DNA of 64,000 bases from assembly GCA_022225965.2 (NCBI GenBank), contig JAKJXP020000053.1, forward strand, positions 62,001 through 126,000, given 5' to 3'. The notes below the pieces were generated by a model, which saw only the letters and a list, made by a program, of their open reading frames with translations, was not told the DNA's origin and made no database searches. Below are positions 1 through 11,785 of the stretch, piece after piece. Within the stretch, counting starts at the first letter, position 1, and every line of letters begins with the position of its first letter. This stretch comes from Diatrype stigma (lineage: Eukaryota > Ascomycota > Sordariomycetes > Xylariales > Diatrypaceae). The position numbers were made by a program, and so were the translations under genes.

Positions 1-565
1 GGCTCAACGGTTATGATACTCAAGAGCTAGAAATATATGTAGTAGTCGTGATCTGTGAATTAGTTGTTGTATATGAAATCAGTGTAATATTTGAAACACT
101 TCTTTCACGGGCTACTTGATTTGCAACGCATCTGACATCTGAGAAGATATCCCAGAAAACTACTTACGCGAAGTCGACTTTAAGTAAGTATTTAAGACTT
201 GACCATTGGAGAGCACGTAGTTGTTCCATATACAGGATCATATCTGTATCTTCCCTTTCTTGACTTATTTGCTGAGCTGTTGTTCCAAAGGATGAAATAC
301 TACATAGACCGTATAGCACCCAGACTTACTGCATAGCACCCATTAGCAGACGGCATGGTCCATGGACAGTATATAAACAAGTAACCTCGCAATACATAGT
401 CATTGACGAATTAGCTCCTTCTAACTACCAATAAGGCAGATTGCTGTGAGGCCGGGAGATGTGCACGGGGAACTCCGTGGACTTTTCGGACTTTCCAGCT
501 TACTCCATGGCCGGGGACCCGGGGCGGGAATCGACAGTTGTCGGGGTCACATTTCCCTAGGTACA
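1..565. other. intergenic, no gene seen
   Basis: I see no open frame with a recognisable protein and no RNA gene here. The stretch runs up to the TA dinucleotide bordering the inverted-repeat element that starts at 568. Confidence 0.5.
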
Positions 566-567
566 TA

Positions 568-1344
568 CAGTACAGAAGGATATTAAATGTTTAGCGTCTC
601 CACATGGCCCACGATATTGCCAGGTAGGTTTAGTGATGTAAACTCCCATACAATTTGTATGGAAGGGAACATGATTTCTATCTGATTCCTTTAGCAGCCT
701 TATGGCTACGGCAGGAAAGCATTAACTTTATGGCAGTTTTATGTTCCATCCCATACAAATTGTATGAGAGTCTACATCTTTCATCGAAACGACTATTGGC
801 ACCGGGCACTTTAGCTATCGACACCGGACATTAACCGTATTTGGTAAGGTTTAGCGTACTAGCCACCCGTGCCACACTTTAAGCCACATTTTTGCCCCGC
901 TACTATCTAAGTCACTCCTTAACATTTACCTACCTACCTACCTACTTACCTACCTACCTAGGTACCTATAACCACCTATAACGTACGTACATACAGCCTG
1001 CGCCTGTACTTACGTTTATACTTGCAATTGCAATTACGTAATACATATGCAACGCGGTTACAGATTAAATAGGGTTAAATTTAGGTCCGAAAGGTTTAAA
1101 AGGACGGTAAGAGTCCCTTTGGGTATATATATATGTAGTAAGTAATGCGGTAGGTGGTGTGTTAAGTGGTGTGTTAAGTGGTGTGTTAGGTAGTGACTTT
1201 AGGTGGTGGATGGTACAGTGAAGGTGCGTCCAAATGCGGTTAATGTCCGGTGTCGATAGCTAAAGTGCCCGGTGCCGATAGTCGTATTGATCTTTCATTG
1301 TGGACTTTGTGGAGACGCTAAACATTTAATATCCTTCTGTACTG
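568..1344. mobile_element. MITE-like inverted-repeat element with TA target duplication
   Basis: The first roughly 37 bases (CAGTACAGAAGGATATT..., reading on through TTTAGCGTCTCCACA) return as the reverse complement at the right end, about 1308-1344. Both ends are bordered by TA (566-567 and 1345-1346). A second inverted pair lies inside: about 789-838 against 1238-1287, sharing TTTAGCTATCGACACCGG. Between them are a TACC microsatellite (about 919-960), GGTGTGTTAAGT repeats (about 1152-1190) and two short palindromes around CATACAANTTGTATG (646-664, 747-766). No transposase frame is present, so it is non-autonomous. TA duplication plus long inverted ends suits the Tc1/mariner superfamily; that assignment is inference. 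Confidence 0.75.
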
Positions 1345-1346
1345 TA

Positions 1347-2520
1347 GGTACCAATCGGGCCCGTACCAATCTATACCTACCTAGGTAGCGGCGCGGGACG
1401 GTGTATGTACATAGTTGCGCATTGACCACTAGCATTCGCAACATCATCCGATGATCCGTTACCTACCGTACCAGCCCCGCTCCCGAATTCATGCGTGACA
1501 TGACGCCACACACCTGCATCCAAAGTTGACGGAGAGTTCGAAGCTACCCAGCCTATATACATACTTTTCGACTCCCGCTGTCGGATGGGATGAGATTTGT
1601 TTGCCTAGCGTATATAATGTTGCTGTGCTTCAGAAGCGAGACATCTGATGAACATATCCTGAAACCAATGCATAACCATGCACTATCGGAATCCTGATCG
1701 AGTTGGAGAGATGACGACACATGTTAGGCAAGCTTGTAGATCGAGAGCATGAACTAGCCCCGCTCTGTACGGAGTGAAGCCCCTCTAACTGCTGTACCAG
1801 CTCCTTATTAGGTGGCCAGCGTTAGGTAACTGGATGGCACCAACTGCCATGGCAGCCAATGGCTAGCAAGAATTGTTCCTCAGAAGTGCCTTTTACGAGT
1901 CGGAATCCACATAAAACCTACCAATCAACCTACCAGAGGGGCTGAGGGGTTGACGGAGCTCTGCGTGTGTTACAAGATTTACTAGAGATGGGTGGAACGA
2001 ACCAATCAGGATAATTCAAGCAATTGATCATTAATGCCGTCTCTTTCGAGCTTGTTAACAGACTAGGCGCTGCCAAGTCCTCTGGTTCCGTAACGGCCTA
2101 CGGCATTCAGGCGTCAGGCGTCAGGGCAACAGCTAACAGGCCTTGCTTGATCGACCAGACGACGGACCCAACTAGGGCAGGCCTGGAGGTGTCCAGCTCC
2201 CCTGAACAGTGAAGCAGGAATTAGTGACCTACCCTACCCCTCCCCCTCACCTAATTTCAGGTTCCTTGCCAACGTATCATAAGAAACACTAGCAGGCTAG
2301 ATACTTAGTAGAAATTGCATGTCCTCCTGTGGGATCCAACCCAGCCTGTCTACTATTTGTTGTTGTTTTCCACATTCTTCGAAAATCACAGTTGTTTCCA
2401 TTATTTTCCAATACTGCAATACCTACAGTTACTCCGGATAGTAACGTTTCCCACCCATACGCATCCACAAGCAGAACGCAGAACATCATAACCAAGGGAT
2501 ACACCAAAGCAGCAGCCACG
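1347..2520. other. intergenic, upstream of het-c
   Basis: No supported gene. The last 200 bases should contain the het-c promoter and 5' UTR. An in-frame ATG at 2329 lies upstream of the chosen het-c start but would place a non-signal-like leader in front of a good signal peptide. Confidence 0.45.
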
Positions 2521-5451
2521 ATGTACTCCTTCAAGCCCTACCCCGTGCTGCTGGGGTTGGCCATGCTATTGGTCTTTGCCCGTCCGGCCATGGCATTCGG
2601 TGCTGGCAATATCGCCGGTATCTCCAAGGTTGAGGGCGAGAATTGTAAGCCTCACTCTGACTGCAGGACCCTTTCTGTGTATAGCACACAACATGCTTAC
2701 CAATATCTTCTTTCTGTACAGGGCGACATGGCGACCTTGAAGATACCCTCCTGACCCTCGTGATGGCCCGAGTTGCCGGCGGAAAGAAGTTCGACAAGCT
2801 CAATGTCTCCCGCGTCTACTTCGGCAATTGGCTTCGCGACTACTCTCAGGCCATCGATGTTGGCACCGTCAAGGCTGTTTCGGCCGAGGCCATCCGCCTT
2901 CTTCTCTGCGTTCTGGGTTTCCTTACCTTCGGCTATGGCTCTAAGGAGTTCGAGATCACTGCTGAGCGTCTTGGCTGCTACCGGCCTGAGGACCACATCG
3001 ACAACCCCAAGAACTATGCCGACAACGAAGATGCCACTCAATACGACCGGAGACTTCGTGGGCCTGTCGACGAGGAGGTCGAGCTCGGCATCGACGAGGA
3101 AACCGGTATGAAGAACTACATAGCCAATGAGCGTCTTGATATCATGACCTCGGCGAAACACGTTCGAAAGCTGTTCCGCCGCTGCATTGAGCTCGGCCGT
3201 GAATACAACCGTAACAACAACAAGGACGATCTCTACGAGGCATTGCGACTACTTGGCACTGGTCTCCATTGTCTAGAAGGTGAGTTCTACAGAATCTCTG
3301 CCGACACATTCCCATGTTCGCGAACAATCAGATCTAGTACTGAATCAACTAACCACCTCTCGCGCAGATTTCCTGGCTCATAGTAACTACACTGAACTGG
3401 CTCTGATCGAATTGGGCGAGCGTGATGTCTTCCCCCATGTTGGTCGTGACACTCGCATGCGCCTTGAAGGTGCCCGCGAGGAAGTTTACCCCATTGTTAC
3501 TGGAACCTTTGGTGGTGTCGATTTCTTGCATTCCGTCACTGGAGAGGGTAAGTTTGCCTACCAATTTGTGGCCGAATTCACATGGTCTACCTATAAACAA
3601 GAACCGCCCCAGCTAACAGCGATTAGTCTCTGACAAGCTGACGCAGAGTGAACTTGACGAGCTTGAGGGTACTTTGCAAAACGGATCCAAGAATGATACA
3701 AGCATAATCGAAGGCCTGCTCGACAAGATTCCAGATGGTTTATTCGGTGGTAATGACGAGAAGGGAAAGATGCACGATATTCAAGACAACGCCGCCAATT
3801 CCCAACTCCAGAATGCCACCATCTCCCCCCGGGATCCGGAGGAGTTCACCCGCTACGTCCAGGATGTCTATAAGCAGATAATGCCTGCTATTGAGCTCCA
3901 TGACCAGATTTTGAAAGATGTCAGCAAGGCCATCGACGACATTCCAATCCTGCCAAAGATCATTGAACAGCTCGAGGAACAAATGTCAAGGTGGACTTTC
4001 TCCATCATGGCACCTTTTGTTGTCCCTATCCTACAACAGGTCAAGAATGAACTCCGTACCGGATCCTCGGAGATCATCGAGAGCAGCAAGAATGAACAAC
4101 ATGTTGTCTTTAACGATGACCGATGCACGGATCCTACCCACTCCATGCTTTCCAAGGACCACTTCTCTAACGTGAGTTCTACAAAATCTGATTTATGGAT
4201 GGTATACTAAACTTGTGTCAGATCCTGAACGAGCCCGCTGGCAAGACTGCCTCTAAGATCGTTGCCTGGGTTGTTCCCCAGATCATGCAGGCTTGGGATG
4301 ACGAGGGCGTTGATATCAGGCGCCTGAACGACCGGATCATTCACGGTGTCATGCACCACCCAGCCCAACGCGATATGGGAGAGGATGGCGCTAAAGACGG
4401 CCGTAAGATTATGTTCCGTTCGATCGAAGAATGGTGGAACGGCCTAGGTGACGATGGTCAGGACGAATACCGCCGAAAGCTATCCCGCGATGGTGTCGAG
4501 CAAGGCGAGAACCACAAGGAAGGCGTCCACGACTCCGGCCACGGATGCGGAAAGACCCTTGGCATGCACAAGAACTTCGCCGGAGACGGCTCCGTTGAGG
4601 ACCGCATTGCCGGCGCGGCCGCCAACGCCATCGTCGGGGGCGTCACCGGCGGCCTGTCCGACTTTGTCGGAGCCCAGACGGGCGGGCAAGTCAGGCTTCC
4701 GAGCTTCAACGAGTCCTCGTCCGGAGGCCAGCAGGAGTCGTCCGGAAGCGGCGGCTTCCTCGGGAAGATGGCCAGCTCCCTCCTCGGCGGCGCCCTCGGC
4801 GGCGACGACGAGAAGGAGACCCGCAGCAGCAGCCGGCGCCAGGACAACGACGACGGAGGCTACACCGAGAGCCGCACCGAGTACGGCCGCTCCGGCTCCG
4901 GCGATCGCTACGGCGCCGCCCAGTACTCGGAGACCCAGCGCGGCGACGGCGGCCGCGAGAGCGAGTACCGCCGCTACGAGCAGGACGCCGGCGGACGCGG
5001 CAGCGGCTACGAGGAGCGCACCGAGGAACGCCGGAACTACGGCGGCGGCGGTGGATACGAGGAGCGGACCGAGACCCGCTATGAGAGCACCACTGAGAGC
5101 TATGGAGGAGACAGCTATGGCGGCCGACGAGAGGAGTCGTACGGCGGTGGTGGTCGACGTGACGATGATGGTCCCGGGTATGGCCGCGAGGAAAGTTACG
5201 GACGCCGCGAGGAGAGCTACGGCCGCCGCGAGGAGCCGTCCGGCTACGGTGGTGGCGGCGGCTACGGCGAGTCTGCAGGCTACGGAGGTGGCCGCGAGGA
5301 GCGCTCTGAGTACGGCCGCGGCGACCGCGAAGAGGGTGGCTATGGCCGCCGGGAGGAGTACGGACGTGGAGGAGATGAGTACGGAGAGGAGAGAAGCTAT
5401 GGCCGTCGTGATGAGGAAGAGGAGCAGCGCCGACCTGGTTGGGGCTACTAG
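2521..5451 (+). CDS. het-c: Heterokaryon incompatibility protein Het-C
   Basis: Exons 2521-2644, 2722-3279, 3368-3547, 3627-4171 and 4222-5451 give 878 aa, close to the family's usual 900 or so. Residues 1-26 form a signal peptide ending in a small AMA-type cleavage site. The core contains the family signatures GAGNIAGISKVEGENWRHGD, VYFGNWLRDYSQA and YRPEDHIDNPKNYAD. Exon 4 (from residue 288) is rich in Asn, Asp and Gly and is near the segment that varies between alleles in Neurospora het-c. The last 230 or so residues are Gly/Tyr/Arg/Glu-rich with repeated SYGRREE-like units. Het-C acts in allorecognition: hyphae with unlike alleles die after fusion. No HET-domain partner gene such as pin-c lies next to it here. 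Start chosen because it gives the signal peptide; all introns are GT-AG and 50-88 nt. Confidence 0.95.
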
Positions 5452-6070
5452 ACCTTTGCTCTGGGTCCGCATGATTGACGTCTCTTGATTCCCACGGCTT
5501 TTGTGCGGCTTTTAGACGGTACTTATGTGTCTATGATTGTGTGTATGCGTGCGTGGTTAGACGATATCCTAAAATATGGGGCGCTGGGGTCCGAGGAGGA
5601 CGTCAGGAAGTTCTTACGGGGTACATGTTGAGTCGTGTAGTAGGCCGCTGCTTGTGTTGGGATATATGCTATATGCCTGCCTACTTGGTGGGGGACCTAA
5701 ATAGCTGAAGTCTTGAGATAATGTATGCCGTTCAGTTACCTGATAAGTCGTGACTTGGTTGCCGAGATATCAGAAATGTCCGTTTCTCAAGAGTCGACAT
5801 CCAGGGCACCATGTGTGGGTGTGCTGGAACTGGTGGCCCATTGGGTGGCATTTTGGGCAGACCGCCCTTCGCTCTGATTTGCAAATCCTCGCATTACAAC
5901 GATCAATACAAATAGACATCCTTCAAGTCCTGCTTTGCCTTATAAGGCCGTCTAACTAGGAATGAATCCTTGAATACCCATTTGGCCATGCACCCAATAC
6001 TGAAGGATTCATAACTCCCGTGTGTTCAACTAGTGTCCCCTCTCACCAACACGCTCCCAATTTCGCGAAG
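5452..6070. other. het-c 3' region, no gene seen
   Basis: Convergent spacer between het-c and the C2H2 gene. It presumably holds both 3' UTRs. I found no other structure. Confidence 0.5.
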
Positions 6071-7175
6071 TCAATACAGATAGGAAGGGCTTGGAAAGTC
6101 TGTGCCATAAGGCGACATATAATTTTCCATGTTCTCTACCCAAGGCAGAGAGGATGGCGTGGCCGCAAACATGCTTGGTACTTCCTCGTTGGCCATCGGG
6201 GTCCTGTGAAATGATAACGCGGTCTGTGGTAGCATCCCCACAGGCGAAACACCAATGCCAAAGGGGGCAGACAATGCACGAGCAACATCCGCATTGTTGA
6301 CGGTTTGATGACGCTCCTGTACTTTAGGTACGACCTTCGTGACAATGTCGAGGATACGACTCTTGGTGGAATCGGTGAGTTCCCTCTCAGGCAAGGAACC
6401 TAGCTCCTTCTGAAAGGTTGCTAACAGTTCACGAGACATGAATTGTGAATACTCATGTAAATGTTGACAATCCGATATAGAGGAGCAGATCTCGTCTTCC
6501 TCGTAGTCTATGGGGGCTAGGGGTTAGAAAAGGACAATTCACAACGGTTAGTCACTTTCATCACTTACAATAAGGGGGGACATCCTCTTGCGGGAACAAA
6601 ATCCTGTAGATATCGGCCCATTTCTCCTCATTTGACTTTGAAGGACCCTGTTTCCCCCTTTCTTTCAGCTGCGCTACTTGAGCATCACTGATCCTCTCAT
6701 CGTTTGGGTCTCGAACCACTAGTTGACAGGGTACAACCTGGCGTTGATGCTCGAGTAGCTTGTTGGAAAACTTCAAGTCTTCCAGGCAGCGAGCACATTC
6801 GTATTTGGGGGGACAATGGCTGCGGTAGAGGTGTTCCCTGAGAGATGGGCGTTAGTACAAAGCCAGTAATCTCGTGAATAGGAAACAGGAAGACGACACA
6901 GCAAGACACATAACTTACTTAAGTCTGGAAACCTGATCCCATCCGGGACCACTGCATGTTCTTGACATCTTGTACTTGGATTTGTTGTGCTTAAAGAATG
7001 GGCAAGCGAACTTGCGAAGGCCTGAGGTGCTGGTGCGGTCGGCTGGGATCGGCCCCCCTGAGACAACACTTCGAACTACATATTTTGGTCAGCGGTATGC
7101 TTAGGAGTCGGGAGCCGCTTTATTTCGCGCACCGCAGGGGTGCCCGCAGGAATACCTACCCATTTGAACGGCCAT
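6071..7175 (-). CDS. C2H2-type zinc-finger-like protein
   Basis: Minus-strand exons 7175-7160, 7075-6919, 6837-6569 and 6507-6071 join to 292 aa. The 16-nt first exon reads MAVQM and then splices into the body; its intron ends with a CTGAC branch-like site and TAG. Residues about 25-60 read KFACPFFKHN...CSGPGWDQVSRLK, followed by EHLYRSHCPPKYECARCLEDL and FSNKLLEHQRQVVPC, then the conserved tail NEEKWADIYRILFPQEDVPPYY. This is the arrangement of a large ascomycete family with degenerate C2H2 fingers of unknown role. The C-terminal part (SRELLATFQKEL) looks helical. The short length suggests a stand-alone copy of the domain without the usual longer N-terminal region. The exact first exon is the least certain part. 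DNA or protein binding is inference. Confidence 0.75.
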
Positions 7176-9044
7176 TGTCAAGTGCAATGTTGTGTCTCCA
7201 AATTCCCTTCGCGTTGCCCAGTGTGTAACCCGGCGCGGCCTAGGTAGAGTGCTGCGGCAAAACTTAACCCGAAATACAATCCCAAAGGCTCATAGTGAAA
7301 TGGTGGGGTTTTTTAGAGGACCTACATAGCGGACCACAGCGGAACAAGAGACAGCATGGATTTCCTGCTCATAGGTAAAAACACTGTGTGGTTGGGTAGC
7401 CGGTCAGGCGACCTATCAAATGTGCGAATGTCCAGCAATGGAAGCCAACCCTTGCGTTATTCGCATTTGCGTGCAGCTGAATACGCGAGGCGTGGATGCC
7501 TAGATTGCGTGGCATACTAAGAACGTACCTACACGCCAGGTACATAGATAGCACGGCTGCCCAAGACAGACATCATGTTCAAGCTTGAGCTTTGTAACTT
7601 GTGTGGACGTTATTGGTATAGTTTTATATCAGCCAGCGCTTACTATACTTGGTAGAGGTACTTGTAGACTTTCTATTGCTACTGAAGTGACATTCGACTT
7701 GAAGACCGTTGCTCTGTCTGATCCTCTACATCCAACATATGGCAACCGGGCAGAGAGCGATCCAGTCACCTTCTATCGTTCAGCTGCTATGCAGCCAAAG
7801 CCGGGCGGGTGGAAATCACTTCAACAAGATTGTTTAATAGGGGTAATTCGCCCCACACAAATTGTGTTATACATCAGTGTAGTCCCCCCAGCCCTCTGGC
7901 TGGACACTTAGTATGGAGTCTGACGGGTATTTATCCTAGACACTTGATAGAGGTTAACCGTCGTGTACATTAAGTCGTTATAATCCTTGTATAAACACCC
8001 TACATCCTGGCGGTCCGTTGATAGGCGTCAATCAGCACAATTGGTGGGGCTTCAAGGATTTGACTGAGTTTATTTGTAGCCTAAGCCGGATCTATTCATT
8101 GAGCTTTTGGTCATGGAGGAAATTTGCGGCCAGGTATCGAGTAATTGTATTGCCTGAAGAGAGTAGGTTATGTATGTCCTGAACTCCCACTTATCTAAAC
8201 AATTTACCCCAATACCAACCCTATAGTCCTAGTGCTCGAGACCACCTAGGGGAGAGGGTCCAATACAATGCTGGCTCTGTTCAGCTTTGTATACTAACTT
8301 GGACCTTATCATGGCATCCAGGAGACTCACAGTTGCGCATCATATGTAGTTGGTGTTGCATGTCGAAAGTTGTAAGGATGGCTAAGCCTCGATCGAAAGG
8401 GGCTAAGGGGTTGGTGAATAAAGGGGCTCGCCCCTATTCCTTACACTTTCCATAAGCTTTGGTTGGATTTCACGATTCTATATAAATATGGTATAGGTAT
8501 AGACTAAAGCAATGCGAGATTAAGTAGCTACATTGCATATATAATAAGTAAAAGAGAGTTTTCCTTTTTTCTTGGGACTTGCATATTTGATGTTATGGTA
8601 CTGGAATGACAGGTTGATTTGTTGGTATTTTAAGCTTGGAAATGCCTTACACCGTAGCTACGTCATGCCTCCCTGTCGATGGGAATTTCACTTTTTCGTT
8701 GTCTACGTCAGGCGATGGCTGCAAAACATGAATGGGTAGGTACGGAGCGGAAGAGTTCTTCACACCTGGGCAGGAGCAAAGCAATGTGTTATCTGGGAAG
8801 TAGCTAACGTCTGGTTTTGTACCACACGGTTTGTTATCAATGCAAGCTTTGGCCAACCTGAAGGACAGTCGATTTGGTTGTTTTAACTAAATTTTCAGCA
8901 TCAGACCCTCTCCTCGTGTTCTCTTCAGCTTAGTTTGTTGTTCGTTCCATCAGAACGTAATAGAAGGTGTGGGTGTCTTTCTTCAATATACAAAATCACC
9001 ACAATCAATCTCAAAACCGAAGAGACATGTAGACTTCCATAGCC
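7176..9044. other. intergenic, no supported gene
   Basis: Only short frames. One minus-strand frame (8856-8647) contains a few cysteines (KACIDNKPCGTKP, LLCSCPG) and follows an acceptor-like CCTTCAG, but no further exons, signal peptide or family were recognised. The last 100 bases before 9045 are CA/CT-rich, as expected for a fungal 5' UTR. Confidence 0.4.
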
Positions 9045-10673
9045 ATGAGTTCTCTCGATCATTCCCCTATTGGTCAAGGTCGGGGTGTCGACGACATGAG
9101 GGCCCTTCTACGGGAGCGAGTACCTGATATCATGGAGAAGATACGCTTGGTAACACAACAGCCCGGAGTGTCCCTTGGCGTCATTCACCAAGGAGAAGTT
9201 GTTATCAAGCACAACATCGGTGTGCAGGATATTGTGACAAGAAATGAAACCAACAGCGACACTCTCTACTGCATTTCATCCCTCTCCAAGGCTTTTATGG
9301 CAGCTTCCCTCGACCTCCTCGTCCAGGAGCAGAAAATATCATGGGATACCACAATTGAGTCTGTTCTCCCAAACTTTAGACACGCCCAACAGCCCGAGGT
9401 TTATTCGAAATTGACGGCACGGGATATTTGCTCGCATCGCAGTGGCTTGCTGAGCTTAGATGAGATCACGCAAGGTCTCGATGGTCGCATTCTTCTGAAA
9501 AAGGAGGATGTAGTCAATGTGTGCAGCGCCTTGCCCATTAAACACGATCTACGATCGAATTTTCTTTACAACAATGCCTTGTATGAGCTGGCTGGCTGTC
9601 TTGTCGAGCATACCTCTGGTTATTCGAACTGGGGAGACTTTCAGCATGACCGCATCTTCAAGCCACTCGGGATGTCACGGACTACGGCATTCAGATCGAT
9701 CCATGACACAGATGACAACATCGCCACACCTTACATGATACTCACGGATGGGAAGCCAACCAAGATAGCACCAACGGAACTGTCAGCTAACTCCATGAAT
9801 GGAGGCTCCGGTGCGGTGCGAAGTTCTGTGAATGATCTCCTCAAATGGTGCATGTGCCTGCTACAGTCCTTCAACAGTGACGAGGAGGCGGCTGACAACC
9901 TCGTACGCAAAAACTCGCCCATTTTCAATAGAACTACAATGGCCAATCCTCAGTCGGCCGCGGATGGTGGTTACTGCATGGGGTGGTGTCATCACCGCAC
10001 ACCGGCGAAGCTTGGCTTGCTATCGCCGGATCGAAGTCTCGAATCACCGGTTGTGGGATCCGAGTCGCCTTCACTCCTACTCTACAGCCACCAGGGAAAT
10101 GTGCCAGGATACACGTGCAACCTCTATATCATACCCGAAGGGAATTCCGCTATAGTGGTACTATCCAACGGCACGGGATTGTCGGATGCGACTGACTGGA
10201 TTGCCCAAGACCTCCTCCAAGCCATGTATGGGCTACGACCTGCAGTCAACTTCATAGACGTTGCATCCAAAGCCAGGCTCAAGTACCTATCCCACTACAC
10301 CGATGATTTCAGGGTTCCGCTAGAGGAGAACAGAATTCTCGGTACCCAGTGTCCGCCTCTCGAGGACTTCGTAGGTACCTATATCATGGACACACTCGAT
10401 CTTGTCACTCTTGACTTCCATGTGCATACGGAGGACCCGAGTAAACTTCGGATGATGGTCAACCAACAACACGATCAGACGTGGGAGTTGTGGCACTATC
10501 ACTTTGATGTGTTCTGTCACTTGCCGGATAGTTACGATTCATGCCTTTCTAGAGGGCTTGATAGAACTCATTGGTCATCGTTCCTCACTTCTTTCATCCG
10601 TGGACAGGACGGCAGGGTGGAGAGGCTGTATTGGGAACTCGATGGAGTCGCTGTACACTTCTATCGCACTTAG
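9045..10673 (+). CDS. Beta-lactamase-related serine hydrolase (class C / PBP fold)
   Basis: Single exon of 542 aa. The N-terminal roughly 385 residues form a class C beta-lactamase or esterase domain: the SxxK nucleophile motif is S79-L-S-K82, YxN is Y175-N-N177, and the third motif is H349-Q-G351. The remaining 150 residues resemble the lipocalin-like C-terminal domain often fused in fungal members. No signal peptide is visible, so a cytosolic location is likely. In fungi this family includes lactone or ester hydrolases and acyltransferases, so beta-lactam cleavage should not be assumed. The start is at a CATAGCCATGAG context and the protein length suits the family. Codon use resembles neighbouring genes. 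Confidence 0.9.
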   Translation: MSSLDHSPIGQGRGVDDMRALLRERVPDIMEKIRLVTQQPGVSLGVIHQGEVVIKHNIGVQDIVTRNETNSDTLYCISSLSKAFMAASLDLLVQEQKISWDTTIESVLPNFRHAQQPEVYSKLTARDICSHRSGLLSLDEITQGLDGRILLKKEDVVNVCSALPIKHDLRSNFLYNNALYELAGCLVEHTSGYSNWGDFQHDRIFKPLGMSRTTAFRSIHDTDDNIATPYMILTDGKPTKIAPTELSANSMNGGSGAVRSSVNDLLKWCMCLLQSFNSDEEAADNLVRKNSPIFNRTTMANPQSAADGGYCMGWCHHRTPAKLGLLSPDRSLESPVVGSESPSLLLYSHQGNVPGYTCNLYIIPEGNSAIVVLSNGTGLSDATDWIAQDLLQAMYGLRPAVNFIDVASKARLKYLSHYTDDFRVPLEENRILGTQCPPLEDFVGTYIMDTLDLVTLDFHVHTEDPSKLRMMVNQQHDQTWELWHYHFDVFCHLPDSYDSCLSRGLDRTHWSSFLTSFIRGQDGRVERLYWELDGVAVHFYRT

Positions 10674-10764
10674 TGGCTTGGGAGGTATGATCAATGGCTT
10701 AACGAACCTCCCCCCTCAAATAAGGTTATGATATTCGATATTGCTATCATACATATCCGAGCCC

Positions 10765-11785
10765 TTAGGCACTGGTGGAGTTCGCTGGAGCCCTTAATGA
10801 AAAGAAGGTGTTGTGCATGCGCTCTTTTTGACCTGCTGTGAACTCCTGCCAACTAATTCCATTTGTTAGTAAACAATCACTGTTCATGGTTTCTTTTCCC
10901 ACTTACCAGCCTTCCCCTGAATAGTCCATAAAGTTATGTATAGGGTCTAGACCCTCAACATCAGGACAGGAATCCTGGCCCACTGGACATGTGTACATCT
11001 CTGTTTCCTTTGATTGGGCTGGGGTATCGTCCACATAATCGCCGTTCCCATCACACGTGTTGCCGTCAAAAGTATGCAGCTGGTCAGGTTATTAGCGCAC
11101 GACGCAGTCTCAGCAAGAATCTCGTCCCCGGTCGAACAGTGGTGTTCAGAGAAATCTGCAGACGTACCAATCCGAGCCAGTGCCCGACCTCGTGGACCGC
11201 TATCTCACCGAGGAACGTACGGTTCAGGTATCCCGTGCCACCCGGGACCGAGTATCCCTGGAGGACACAGCCGTCAAGACGCGCGAGTGGATTCGTTGGG
11301 TCCAGGCTCGTCGAGGGATACGTGCAAGCGCCACCCGTAGACGTGGTCATGTTGGTGACGTAGTACAGGTTGAGCGTTGCCGCATCGCCTTGCCTGTGCG
11401 TGAGCTTGAAGGTGTTGAACGACGCGGTGTCCAGACCGGCGGCCAATTCGTCGTCAACCGTCCTCGTGGTATTTTCCAGCGTGAACGTGATGTCGTGCGG
11501 CGCGAACCGGTCTACCAGGACATCGACTTGGGCCGCGAGCACCTCCTCGCTGAGGTAGTCATCGGAAACGCTCGAGTTGACAACCGCGTGGGCGTACACT
11601 GGTATGCTTATGGTTGTGCTCTGGCGCAGGTGCAAGGGTGAAGATTTTGCACGCTCCGCTGTCCTGAGAGACTGTACTGCTGAGATGAAATCTGCTGGCG
11701 GCTCTCCTGCTCCGCACAAGCTGGTCGCTATTGATGACCCGACCAATGTCGCGCCGATGAGATACTGAGCTAGCATGTTGTCCAA
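10765..11785 (-). CDS. Secreted zinc metalloprotease (MEP1 / pappalysin-like M43)
   Basis: Minus-strand exons 11785-11168, 11079-10907 and 10852-10765 give 292 aa, the usual size for fungal MEP1-type extracellular metalloproteases. Residues 1-25 are a hydrophobic signal sequence, followed by a short propeptide. The zinc site spans the first intron: H198-E-V-G-H202-W-L-G205-L, then L-H208, completing HExxHxxGxxH. The Met-turn is M257-D-Y. Downstream of the zinc site is the family block [16 protein letters not shown], with paired cysteines. The family cleaves peptide bonds outside the cell and is used for nutrition or host interaction. It is convergent with the beta-lactamase-like gene, with under 100 bases between stops. 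The first intron does not interrupt the frame obviously, so naive calling would give a wrong C-terminus. Confidence 0.9.

Noticed and set aside
4480..5472. Long minus-strand frame opposite het-c
   Set aside because: A GC-skew shadow of the Gly/Arg-rich C-terminus; it has no family features and overlaps a certain gene.
8647..8856. Cysteine-containing minus-strand frame that might be an exon of a small secreted protein
   Set aside because: No signal peptide, no partner exon and no family; kept only as a note.
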